NCBI GenBank assembly: GCA_025356445.1
Contig: JANXSZ010000007.1
Location: forward strand, 1 to 64,000
Direction of reading: 5' to 3'
DNA: 64,000 nucleotides
DNA from: Betaproteobacteria bacterium
GTDB lineage: Bacteria > Pseudomonadota > Gammaproteobacteria > Burkholderiales > Burkholderiaceae_C
Of this stretch, positions 23,652-32,275 are shown one piece after another; within the stretch, counting starts at the first letter, position 1; every line of letters starts with the position of its first letter. The position numbers and the translations under genes were made by a program. The notes below the pieces were generated by a model that worked only from the letters and a program-made list of their open reading frames with translations, made no database searches and was not told where the DNA came from.

Positions 23652-26108
23652 ATGAAAAAATCGAAACTGGTGATGGTGGGTAACGGCATGGCAGGTGTGC
23701 GCACCATTGAGGAATTACTCAAAATCGCCCCCGACTTGCATGATGTGACCGTGTTTGGCGCAGAGCCACACCCCAACTACAACCGAATCCTGCTATCCCC
23801 TGTGCTGGCTGGCGAACAAACGCTGGATGAAATCGTGTTGAACACCTGGGAGTGGTACACCGAAAACAACATCACGCTGCACGCCGGCAAAAAGGTCGTT
23901 GAAGTTGACCGTATCAATCGCATCGTGCGCGCCGTGGATGCAGAAGGCAACGTCACCGAGGCTGAATACGACCGCCTGCTGATGTGCACTGGCTCCAATC
24001 CCTTCATCTTGCCCATCCCCGGGAAAGACTTGGAAGGCGTGATCGCCTACCGTGACATTGCCGACACCAACGCGATGATCGACGCGGCCACCAAGTACAA
24101 GCACGCCGTGGTTATCGGTGGTGGCTTGCTTGGCCTGGAAGCGGCTAACGGTCTGATGTTGCGCGGCATGACGGTCAGTGTGGTGCATGTGATGCCGACC
24201 CTGATGGAACGCCAGCTTGACGCCGTAGCAGGCAAGATGCTGCAAAAATCGCTGGAAGAGCGTGGCTTGAAATTCCTGATGGGCGCACAAACCCAAGAAC
24301 TCGTGGGCAGCGAAGACGGTGGCAAGGGCGGCCGTGTCAAATCCATCAAGTTCAAAGATGGCTCCGAAGTAGCCGCAGATTTGGTGGTCATGGCAGTTGG
24401 CATTCGCCCCAACACCGAGCTGGCCGAAAAAATGCGCCTGCACTGCAACAAGGGCATTGTGGTGAACGACACCATGCAAACCGTTACCGACGCCCGCATT
24501 TACTCGGTGGGCGAATGCGCCGCTCACCGAGGCGTCGCTTATGGTTTGGTGGCACCGCTGTTCGAGCAGGCCAAAGTGGCTGCTAATCACCTTGCTCAGT
24601 TCGGCATTGGCCGTTACACCGGCTCACTGACCTCCACCAAGCTCAAAGTAACGGGCATTGATTTGTTCAGCGCAGGCGATTTCACAGGCGGTGAAGGCAC
24701 CGAAGAAATCGTGATGAGCGACCCCTATGGCGGTGTCTACAAAAAGCTGGTGCTCAAAGACGACAAACTCATCGGTGCTTGCATGTTTGGCGACACCGTG
24801 GATGGCAGCTACTACTTCAAGCTGTTGCGAGAAGGTCGCAGCGTGGCCAATATTCGCGACAAACTGATGTTTGGTGAATCCAATATCGGCGACGTGGGCC
24901 ACGAAGGCCACAGCAAAGCCGCCACCATGCCCGATGAAGCCGAAGTTTGTGGTTGCAATGGTGTGAACAAAGGCACGATCTGCAAGGCCATCAAGGAAAA
25001 GGGCTTGTTCACGCTGGACGAAGTGCGCAAGCACACCAAAGCCAGCGCATCCTGTGGTTCATGCACCGGATTGGTCGAACAGATCATCATGTTCACCGCT
25101 GGTGGCGACTACTCGGCCACACCCAAACTCAAAGCCATGTGTGGCTGTACCGACCATGGGCACCAGGCCGTGCGCGATGCGATTCGCAAACACAAGCTGC
25201 TGACCGTGGCCTCGGTGTACGAATTCATGGAATGGAGAACGCCAAACGGCTGCTCCAGCTGCCGCCCTGCCGTCAATTACTACACCACCAGCACTTGGCC
25301 CAAGTTGGCCAAGGATGATCCGCAAAGCCGCTTCATCAACGAACGCAGCCACGCCAACATCCAAAAAGATGGCACCTACTCTGTTATCCCCCGCATGTGG
25401 GGTGGTGAAACCACATCCAGCGAGCTGCGCCGCATTGCCGACGCGGTTGACAAATACAACATCCCGACCGTCAAGGTTACGGGTGGTCAACGCATCGACT
25501 TGCTGGGTGTTAAAAAAGAAGACTTGGTTAATGTCTGGAAAGACATTGGAATGCCCAGTGGTCATGCTTACGCCAAGGCATTGCGTACCGTTAAAACATG
25601 CGTTGGCAGCGAATGGTGCCGCATGGGCACACAAGACTCCACTCAAATGGGCAAAGATCTGGAGCGTGCCATGTGGCGCATGTACGCCCCGCACAAAGTC
25701 AAGTTTGCCGTATCCGGCTGCCCTCGCAACTGCGCTGAGGCTGGCATCAAAGACGTTGGCGTGATCGGTGTTGACAGTGGCTGGGAAATGTATATCGCTG
25801 GCAACGGCGGTATCAAAACCGAGGTAGCTCACTTTTTTGTGAAGGTCAAAACCGCTGCTGAAGTGCTGGAATACACAGGTGCTTTCTGTGAACTGTACCG
25901 TCAGGAAGGCTGGTATTTAGAGCGCACGGTGCATTACGTGAACCGCGTAGGCCTGGATTATGTGAAGAAGAAAATTCTGGAAGACCACGAAGGCCGCAAA
26001 GCCCTGTGGGAAAACCTGCAATTCGCGCTGGAAGGCGAGCCTGATCCTTGGTTTGACTTCAAGGACGCACAAGTCGATACCCGCCAGTTCGACGCCATTT
26101 CTGTTTAA
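23652..26108 (+). CDS. nirB: Nitrite reductase [NAD(P)H], large subunit
   Basis: An 818-residue siroheme enzyme reducing nitrite to ammonium in the cytoplasm. Parts in order: FAD/NAD(P)H domain starting VMVGNGMAGVRTIEELL; two BFD-like [2Fe-2S] domains (C433, C435, C468, C471 and C497, C499, C534, C537); and a sulfite/nitrite reductase half with siroheme-[4Fe-4S] ligands C650, C656 (CVGSEWC) and C690, C694 (GCPRNC). The start at 23652 follows GGAG; a methionine 16 codons upstream lies inside the terminator. It is the first gene of the nir-nas operon. Confidence 0.97.
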   Translation: MKKSKLVMVGNGMAGVRTIEELLKIAPDLHDVTVFGAEPHPNYNRILLSPVLAGEQTLDEIVLNTWEWYTENNITLHAGKKVVEVDRINRIVRAVDAEGNVTEAEYDRLLMCTGSNPFILPIPGKDLEGVIAYRDIADTNAMIDAATKYKHAVVIGGGLLGLEAANGLMLRGMTVSVVHVMPTLMERQLDAVAGKMLQKSLEERGLKFLMGAQTQELVGSEDGGKGGRVKSIKFKDGSEVAADLVVMAVGIRPNTELAEKMRLHCNKGIVVNDTMQTVTDARIYSVGECAAHRGVAYGLVAPLFEQAKVAANHLAQFGIGRYTGSLTSTKLKVTGIDLFSAGDFTGGEGTEEIVMSDPYGGVYKKLVLKDDKLIGACMFGDTVDGSYYFKLLREGRSVANIRDKLMFGESNIGDVGHEGHSKAATMPDEAEVCGCNGVNKGTICKAIKEKGLFTLDEVRKHTKASASCGSCTGLVEQIIMFTAGGDYSATPKLKAMCGCTDHGHQAVRDAIRKHKLLTVASVYEFMEWRTPNGCSSCRPAVNYYTTSTWPKLAKDDPQSRFINERSHANIQKDGTYSVIPRMWGGETTSSELRRIADAVDKYNIPTVKVTGGQRIDLLGVKKEDLVNVWKDIGMPSGHAYAKALRTVKTCVGSEWCRMGTQDSTQMGKDLERAMWRMYAPHKVKFAVSGCPRNCAEAGIKDVGVIGVDSGWEMYIAGNGGIKTEVAHFFVKVKTAAEVLEYTGAFCELYRQEGWYLERTVHYVNRVGLDYVKKKILEDHEGRKALWENLQFALEGEPDPWFDFKDAQVDTRQFDAISV

Positions 26109-26154
26109 AGGCGACTTGGCATTGCGCATTCACAACCCTGACACTACCGCCCGC

Positions 26155-26946
26155 ATGTTATCCCGTCGCGCCCTTTGCAGCCTCCCCCTCAGCCTCACCG
26201 GATTGGTGCTGACGGGACGACAGGCCCAAGCGCAAATCTCAGGCATGGGAGACGCTATCAACAAGGCTGGTCGCCAGCGTATGTTGTCGCAGCGCATGAG
26301 CAAGGCGTGGATGAGCATGGGCTTGGGTGTTCAAACAGAATATGCAGGCAAGGTGCTAGAGCAGTCCATGGCCATTTTTGACCGCCAACTGGCAGAGTTA
26401 AAAGCCTTTGCCCCCACTGCTGAGATTCGCGGAACTTACCAGCAGATGGAAGCCGAGTGGTTTGACTATAAAAGTGTATTAATTGTTACAACACCCAGCT
26501 TGGAACAGGCCAAGCTGATGCTTGGTCACGCCGGCAAAGTGTTGGCATCAGCACACAAAAGCACGGTATTGCTGGAGCAATACTCCGGGAAACCTGGTGC
26601 CAAGTTAATCAATGTAGCAGGTCGCCAGCGGATGCTTTCCCAACGTATGGCCCAATTTTATTTGGCTGTGCAGTGGAATATCGACAACGCGGCAAGCCAA
26701 CGTGAATTGGCAAAAGCACGCGAGGAATTTGTGCCTGCGCTAGAAGTACTGCGCAATGCACCAGAGGCCACAGAACAGATCAAGCAAGAACTCGTTTTGG
26801 TTGATAACCAATGGCTATTTTTTGACAACGCGCTGAAAGCACGCGCAACCGGGCAAAAGGCTGCCGCCGATGTGTTCGTCACCAGTGAAAACATGCTGCA
26901 AGTGATGGACCGCGTAACCAGCATGTACAGCCGGATCTTGGGATAA
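26155..26946 (+). CDS. Exported protein with two PilJ/NarX-type P-box repeats
   Basis: A 263-residue protein between nirB and nirD. A Tat/Sec-like N-terminus (SRRALCSLPLSLTGLVLTG, then AQAQ) is followed by an all-helical mature part. It holds two copies of one motif: NKAGRQRMLSQRM at about 36-48 and NVAGRQRMLSQRM at about 153-165. This is the P-box of the type IV pili chemotaxis-transducer (PilJ) domain, also found in the nitrate sensors NarX and NarQ, where it binds nitrate. There is no transmembrane or kinase part. A periplasmic nitrate/nitrite-binding role is plausible but inferred. It starts 46 nt after nirB; no clear ribosome site is seen, and an earlier non-ATG start is possible. Confidence 0.85.
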   Translation: MLSRRALCSLPLSLTGLVLTGRQAQAQISGMGDAINKAGRQRMLSQRMSKAWMSMGLGVQTEYAGKVLEQSMAIFDRQLAELKAFAPTAEIRGTYQQMEAEWFDYKSVLIVTTPSLEQAKLMLGHAGKVLASAHKSTVLLEQYSGKPGAKLINVAGRQRMLSQRMAQFYLAVQWNIDNAASQRELAKAREEFVPALEVLRNAPEATEQIKQELVLVDNQWLFFDNALKARATGQKAAADVFVTSENMLQVMDRVTSMYSRILG

Positions 26947-26959
26947 AAAAGGAAATACG

Positions 26960-27346
26960 ATGAATGACTGGAAAAAAATCTGCCTGGTAACAGACATCCC
27001 CGTACTGGGTTCACGCCGCGTAACACGTCCTGTTGGCGTTGAAGTCGCGGTATTTCGCAACAGCGAAGACAAGGTCTTCGCGCTTCTCGATCGCTGCCCA
27101 CACAAAGGTGGCCCTCTGAGCCAAGGCATTGTTCACGGCGAGAGCGTGGCCTGTCCACTGCACAATTGGAACATCAGTTTTGGCGATGGCTGCGCCAAAG
27201 CCCCCGACGAAGGCTGCACTCCAAAGTTTGCAGTCAAGGTTGAAAGTGGTGCTGTATACCTGGATGCCCAAGAGCTGGCCACCCACGCCATCGACTTGGT
27301 CCGCCCGCTGGCAGGTCCGCAGCACAAAGAAATCGTCACTACCTGA
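26960..27346 (+). CDS. nirD: Nitrite reductase [NAD(P)H], small subunit
   Basis: A 128-residue Rieske-fold partner of NirB. Unlike some NirD proteins it keeps a full Rieske ligand set: CPHKGGPL (C-x-H) and CPLHNWNI (C-x2-H), about 20 residues apart. It could therefore hold a [2Fe-2S] cluster. AAAAGGAAA precedes the ATG. It lies 13 nt after the P-box protein and 24 nt before the nitrate reductase gene. Confidence 0.95.
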   Translation: MNDWKKICLVTDIPVLGSRRVTRPVGVEVAVFRNSEDKVFALLDRCPHKGGPLSQGIVHGESVACPLHNWNISFGDGCAKAPDEGCTPKFAVKVESGAVYLDAQELATHAIDLVRPLAGPQHKEIVTT

Positions 27347-27370
27347 ACCCACACTCACGGGAGGCAAGAC

Positions 27371-29617
27371 ATGCTATTTGGCCGCACACACCGCAAGCCC
27401 ATCTCCATTCCTGCCAAGGAAGTCAAGGAGTGGAAGTACACCACCTGCAACTATTGCTCCACTGGCTGCGCCATTGAAATTGGCCTGAACGACAAGGGCA
27501 AGATCGTCACCAGCCGGGGCCACGCCGGGGCAGACGTGAACCGGGGCAAGCTGTGCATCAAGGGCCTGCTGGAACATGAGCTGTTTGACTCCCCAGGCCG
27601 GGGCACTATGCCGCTGATGCGCGAGAAAGCGCACCTGCCGTTTCAGCCCGCCAGCTGGGATGCGGCCATGGACAAAACCGCCGAAAAGATCAAAGAAATC
27701 CAGGCTAAATACGGGCGTGATTCCTTTGCCGTGGTGTCCACCGGCCAGTTGCTCACCGAAGAGTTTTATACCCTGGGCAAACTGGTACGCGGCCAGATTG
27801 GCACCAACAACTACGATGGCAACACCACGCTGTGCATGGCCTCGGCCGTGTCGGGTTACAAGCGCTCGTTTGGCTCAGATGGCCCCCCAGGCTGCTATGA
27901 CGACTTTGAGCACACCCACTGCTTCATGGCGTTTGGCTCGAACCTGCCCGAGCAGCACCCCATCATTTACTGGCGCCTGAAAGAAGCGCTTGAAAAGCGC
28001 AAGTTCCCGTTGATTGTGGTGGACCCCCGCGTCACCATGCTGGCACAGTTTGCCGACATTCACCTGCCCATCACGCCCGGCACCGACACCGTGCTGATCA
28101 ACGCCATGATGCACGTGATCTTCAAGGAAGGCCTGGAAGACAAGGACTACATCGCCAAGTACACACAGGGCATTGACGAGCTGCGTGCCCTGGTAGCGGA
28201 CTACGACCCCGTGACGGCCCAACACGTGTGCGGCATCGACGAAGATCGCATCCGCACCGTGGCCCGCATCTACGCCAAAGCCCCCAAGGCCATGAGCATC
28301 TGGACCATGGGCATCAACCAGTCCACCCACGGCTCAGACGGCGTGGTGGACATCAACAACCTGAACCTCATCACCGGCAACATTGGCACGCCCGGCGGTA
28401 CCAGTCTGTCCATAACCGGCCAGTGCAACGCCATGGGCACGCGCGAATGGTCATCCTGCTCCGGGCTGCCAGGCTACCGTGCGCTGGAGAAAGAAAAAGA
28501 CCGCAAGGTGGTGGCCGATTTCTGGGGCATTGACGAGAGCTTTTTCCCTGCCAAGCGCGGCCTGGCACAGACCGATATTTTTCCGGCCATTGAAACCGGT
28601 GAGATCAAGGGTCTGTGGCTCATCGCCACCAACCCCATGACCTCCATGGCCAACCAGCCACGCATTATCAAGGCGATGGAAAATCTGGAATTCTTGGTGG
28701 TACAGGACGTGTACGAAGACGTAGAGACCAACAAGTATTCGCACGTTTACTTCCCCGCCGCCGTATGGGCCGAAAAAGAAGGTTGCCACACCAACACCGA
28801 GCGCCGCGTGAATCTCACGCGGAACGTGCTGCCCGCCTACGCCGACTCCAAGCCCGACTTCTGGATCTTCAACCAGATGGCTAAGCGCTTTGAAGACCGC
28901 AACAAAATCCATTTCCCCGAAAAAGCTGAAGGTGCTTTTGACGAAATGAAAATTTTGTCAAAAGGCACGGGCCGTACACTGGACATTTCGGGCATGAGCT
29001 ATGACCGAATTGAAGCCGCACGCGGCATCCAATGGCCATACAGCGAAGCGCAGGCGCAGGCAGATTCTGAACAAATAGGGCAATCCAGCGATTTCGACAT
29101 GAAACTGCGCCTGCCCTTCAACGGCAACCCGCGCCTGTACACCGATGGCGTTTTCCAGACCCCCACGGGCAAGGCCAATCTGATACCCGTGCGCTTTGTG
29201 AATAACAACGAGTGCCCGGATGCCGAATACCCCTTTTGGCTCAACTCGGGCCGCGTGGTGGAGCACTTTCACACCCGCACCCGCACCGGCAAGATTGGCA
29301 ACTGCAACAAGTTCAGCCCCACACCCTATATGGAGATGAACCCCGATTCGGCTGAAGAGCTGGGCATCGAGCACCAGAGCTATGTGCGCGTGGTCAGCCG
29401 CCGGGGCGATGCCATCGTCATGGTGCAACTCACCCACCGCGTGGGCCGCGACATGCTGTTCATCCCCTTCCATTTTCACGACTGCGTGAACCGCCTCACC
29501 CTGGGCCTACTGGATCCGCATTCGCGCCAGCCCGCATTCAAGCAGAATGCCTGCCGCGTCGAAAAAACCGACCAGCAGGAAGCGGCCCGTCTGAACCTTG
29601 AGCGCCGCGCGTTCTAA
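27371..29617 (+). CDS. narB: Assimilatory-type nitrate reductase, Mo-bis-MGD catalytic subunit
   Basis: A 748-residue molybdopterin oxidoreductase. The N-terminal [4Fe-4S] ligands are C26, C29, C33 (CNYCSTGC) and C62 (KLCIKG). C155 in TTLCMASAV is the expected cysteine ligand of Mo, as in NarB/NasA/NapA rather than Asp-ligated NarG. There is no Tat signal, so it is cytoplasmic. It lacks the C-terminal [2Fe-2S] domain of Klebsiella NasA and matches cyanobacterial NarB in length. GGGAGG lies 7 nt before the ATG. The downstream DmsB-DmsC fusion is the likely electron donor. The symbol narB marks the family and could equally be nasA. Confidence 0.92.
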   Translation: MLFGRTHRKPISIPAKEVKEWKYTTCNYCSTGCAIEIGLNDKGKIVTSRGHAGADVNRGKLCIKGLLEHELFDSPGRGTMPLMREKAHLPFQPASWDAAMDKTAEKIKEIQAKYGRDSFAVVSTGQLLTEEFYTLGKLVRGQIGTNNYDGNTTLCMASAVSGYKRSFGSDGPPGCYDDFEHTHCFMAFGSNLPEQHPIIYWRLKEALEKRKFPLIVVDPRVTMLAQFADIHLPITPGTDTVLINAMMHVIFKEGLEDKDYIAKYTQGIDELRALVADYDPVTAQHVCGIDEDRIRTVARIYAKAPKAMSIWTMGINQSTHGSDGVVDINNLNLITGNIGTPGGTSLSITGQCNAMGTREWSSCSGLPGYRALEKEKDRKVVADFWGIDESFFPAKRGLAQTDIFPAIETGEIKGLWLIATNPMTSMANQPRIIKAMENLEFLVVQDVYEDVETNKYSHVYFPAAVWAEKEGCHTNTERRVNLTRNVLPAYADSKPDFWIFNQMAKRFEDRNKIHFPEKAEGAFDEMKILSKGTGRTLDISGMSYDRIEAARGIQWPYSEAQAQADSEQIGQSSDFDMKLRLPFNGNPRLYTDGVFQTPTGKANLIPVRFVNNNECPDAEYPFWLNSGRVVEHFHTRTRTGKIGNCNKFSPTPYMEMNPDSAEELGIEHQSYVRVVSRRGDAIVMVQLTHRVGRDMLFIPFHFHDCVNRLTLGLLDPHSRQPAFKQNACRVEKTDQQEAARLNLERRAF

Positions 29618-29631
29618 CCGTTTTGCTCGCC

Positions 29632-30225
29632 ATGACAGCCTTATCCATGCCAACCACTCCCATACCAGTGCCGCGCCTGTTCAGCTTCATTGCTGGCAAC
29701 ACCGGCCCTTGGCGCATGGAGAGCAGCACAGCCATAGCAGGCCAGCCCATCGCGGCTGCACCCTGCATTGACGTAGTGGCTGGGGCAGGCACCATCCCTG
29801 TGGGTGCATCCTGGCTTTTGCGGGGCATCACCAGCAATGAGCGCTATGTAGAGCGCGCCGAGAAAACCACACTGGTCAGCAAGCAAGAGGGCCTGGGCCG
29901 CGCACAGGCCACCTGCGCTGCGCTGATTCCCATTCGCAAGACCGCCGCCTGGTGGGCACTGACACAAGATGAGCGTCGGCAGATTTTTGAAGCGCAATCC
30001 CAGCACACCCAGATCGGCTTGAAGTATTTGCCTGCGGTGGCACGCCGCTTGCATCACTGCCGTGACCTGGGACCCGACGAACCGTTTGATTTCTTGACTT
30101 GGTTCGAGTTCGCCCCTGCCGACGAAGCAGCGTTTGAGGACCTGTTGCATGCATTGCGCGCCTCACCCGAGTGGAACTACATAGACCGTGAAGTCGACAT
30201 TCGTCTGCGTTTGGCAGCCGACTAA
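29632..30225 (+). CDS. cld: Chlorite dismutase, short dimeric type
   Basis: A 197-residue heme protein that would split chlorite into chloride and O2. The C-terminal region (AAWWALTQDERRQIFE, then KYLPAVARRLHH and PFDFLTWFEFAP, ending NYIDREVDIRL) closely resembles the dimeric enzymes of Nitrobacter and Klebsiella as I recall them. The proximal heme His (H125 in SQHTQIG) and the distal Arg (R138 in PAVARRL) are spaced 13 residues apart as required. There is no signal peptide, so it is cytoplasmic like the nitrate reductase encoded 14 nt upstream, which may form chlorite from chlorate. Start uncertain among TTG 29623, ATG 29632 and ATG 29647. Confidence 0.88.
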   Translation: MTALSMPTTPIPVPRLFSFIAGNTGPWRMESSTAIAGQPIAAAPCIDVVAGAGTIPVGASWLLRGITSNERYVERAEKTTLVSKQEGLGRAQATCAALIPIRKTAAWWALTQDERRQIFEAQSQHTQIGLKYLPAVARRLHHCRDLGPDEPFDFLTWFEFAPADEAAFEDLLHALRASPEWNYIDREVDIRLRLAAD

Positions 30226-30241
30226 CCCAAGGATGATTACT

Positions 30242-32251
30242 ATGCAAGACAACACCCTCATGGGCTCCACATCGGCCGCAAAACCTCAAGGTGGCGGCTG
30301 CGGCAAGCCCGAATGCGGCAGCGGTGGCTGCGGCTCAAAAATGGTCGAGAAGAAGATCTGGGAAATCCGCACGGAAGAGCAAACCTATGCCTTCCTCAAC
30401 GACAAGACCATGGCCAACACCAACCGCTATGGCCAAAAGATCGACCTGATCGCCCACACCGATGGAAAACTGCCGGTCGGTCGCTCCATGTTCATCAACG
30501 AAAACCCGGCGGTGGGCACCAACCCCAACCGCAACAAGCAGCACGGCTTTTTCTTCACTGCCGACAACTGCATTGGCTGCCACGCCTGCGAAGCCGCGTG
30601 CAGCGAGAAAAATGACAATCCAGCTCACCTGGCCTTCCGCTCGGTGGGTTACGTGGAAGGCGGCAGCTTTCCCGACTACAAGCGCATGAACATCTCCATG
30701 GCCTGCAACCATTGTGATGACCCGGTGTGCTTGAAAGGTTGCCCTACCCGCGCTTACACCAAGCACGTGGAATACGGTGCGGTGCTGCAAGACCCCGAAA
30801 CCTGCTTTGGCTGCGGCTACTGCACCTGGGTCTGCCCCTACAACGCACCGCAACTTGATCCGGTCAAGGGCCAGGTATCTAAGTGCAATATGTGCGTAGA
30901 CCGCTTAGAAGTGGGCCTCAAACCAGCCTGCGTGTCAGCCTGCGTAGGCAATGCGCTGGACTTTGGTGTCATCGAAAACATCCCTGCTGGTCGCGAACAA
31001 GCACGCGTGGAGATTCCCGGCTTTCCGTCGCCCGAAATCACCCAACCCAACATCCGTTTCCAGCAAATCAAGCAGATGCCGGACGAGATGAAGCGCACTG
31101 ACTCCATGCCGGTGAAATACCACAAGGATGCAGCTGGCCGCTACCGCCCTGCCATCGATCAAAAGCAAGGCAAGGCGCAGCACTGGAACTTGGCGCGCCT
31201 GAGCTCGCGGGAAAACCCATTGGTGCTCTTCACACTGGCCGCGCAAACGGCAGCTGGTGCTTTTGCGCTGGCCTTCCTGGGCGCACAAGCCGGTCTGGCA
31301 GGTTTTACTGCCTTTGCACGATCGGCGCTGTACGTACCGCTAGGCATTCTGTGTTTCCTTCTGGTGGCCTTTGGTCTGTTCATGTCCACCATGCATTTGG
31401 GCAAACCAAAACGCTTCTACCGCGGCTTCAACAACCTGCGCCATTCACCGGTGTCGCGCGAAGGCCTGGGCATTGCCATCTTCATGGGGATGCTAGGGCT
31501 GCATATTGCGTTCAGTCTGCCGGGCAACAGCCTGTTCCAAACCTTGTTCAGCACGGTATCTGGACGCGACACCACGGTGCTGATCAGCAACCAACAAGCC
31601 ACGGCGCTCGCCTCCGTGTTGGGTTATCTGGCCGTGTTGGGCAGTCTGGCCGGGCTGTACTACATGGTCAAGTGCTACCGCATCAAGGCCCGCCCATTCT
31701 GGAACCACTGGCAAGTCGCAACTGCCTTTGGCGGCAGTGCGTTGACCTTGGGTGCGTTGGTGGTGGGTACCGTTGCAATTGCTACACTGGCCTATGCTGG
31801 TGACAGCGTGCTCAACATCACCACCGTATGCACGGCCGTGCTGTGCTTGGGCATGCTGATCGAAGGCATTGGCCATACCGCGCACAGCCGCGCTATGGGC
31901 ATTGCAGAACATGAAGGCGGTGCGTCTTACTACATCCAGACCACGACCTTTGGCAAGACCTATGTGCTGCGCAATTCATTGCTGGGTTTGAATCTGCTGA
32001 TGGCTTGTGGATTGTTGGCAAGCATGTTGGTGTTGGACACCGTTAACATCTACACGCTGCTGGGTTTGGCCGTTGTCGGTGGGATTCAAATCGCTACCAG
32101 CCTGATGGGTCGCGCCCTCTTTTACGTGCTGGTGATCCCCACCACCATGCCAGGTGCCTTCTTTTGGAAGAACAAAGGCTTTGAAGAGCACGCTCGCGAC
32201 ATTGGTTTGGCCAACATGCCGCAGGTTGGTGTGGCACCGCTGCGCCATTGA
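30242..32251 (+). CDS. Fused DmsB-like 4Fe-4S protein and DmsC-like membrane anchor
   Basis: A 669-residue fusion. Residues about 100-250 carry sixteen cysteines for four [4Fe-4S] clusters (C110, C113, C116, C120; C155, C158, C163, C167; C188, C191, C194, C198; C215, C218, C230, C234), as in DmsB. Residues about 325-650 hold roughly eight helices of a DmsC/YnfH quinol-oxidising anchor. An extra Cys-Gly-rich N-terminus (C20, C25, C30) precedes them. No Tat signal is present, so the Fe-S part should face the cytoplasm. It most likely passes electrons from quinol to the nitrate reductase encoded two genes upstream. AAGGA precedes the ATG by 8 nt; the E. coli equivalents are two separate genes. 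Confidence 0.88.
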   Translation: MQDNTLMGSTSAAKPQGGGCGKPECGSGGCGSKMVEKKIWEIRTEEQTYAFLNDKTMANTNRYGQKIDLIAHTDGKLPVGRSMFINENPAVGTNPNRNKQHGFFFTADNCIGCHACEAACSEKNDNPAHLAFRSVGYVEGGSFPDYKRMNISMACNHCDDPVCLKGCPTRAYTKHVEYGAVLQDPETCFGCGYCTWVCPYNAPQLDPVKGQVSKCNMCVDRLEVGLKPACVSACVGNALDFGVIENIPAGREQARVEIPGFPSPEITQPNIRFQQIKQMPDEMKRTDSMPVKYHKDAAGRYRPAIDQKQGKAQHWNLARLSSRENPLVLFTLAAQTAAGAFALAFLGAQAGLAGFTAFARSALYVPLGILCFLLVAFGLFMSTMHLGKPKRFYRGFNNLRHSPVSREGLGIAIFMGMLGLHIAFSLPGNSLFQTLFSTVSGRDTTVLISNQQATALASVLGYLAVLGSLAGLYYMVKCYRIKARPFWNHWQVATAFGGSALTLGALVVGTVAIATLAYAGDSVLNITTVCTAVLCLGMLIEGIGHTAHSRAMGIAEHEGGASYYIQTTTFGKTYVLRNSLLGLNLLMACGLLASMLVLDTVNIYTLLGLAVVGGIQIATSLMGRALFYVLVIPTTMPGAFFWKNKGFEEHARDIGLANMPQVGVAPLRH

Positions 32252-32275
32252 CACACACCATAACCACACCATTCC

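Noticed and set aside
27371-29617. Periplasmic NapA-type nitrate reductase
   Set aside because: The Cys-ligated Mo site is shared with NapA, but there is no Tat signal and no napB/C/D genes, and nirBD and siroheme genes surround it.
30242-32251. A genuine DMSO or thiosulfate reductase electron-transfer module
   Set aside because: The only Mo enzyme gene in the operon is the nitrate reductase, and no Tat signals or DmsA-like gene are present.
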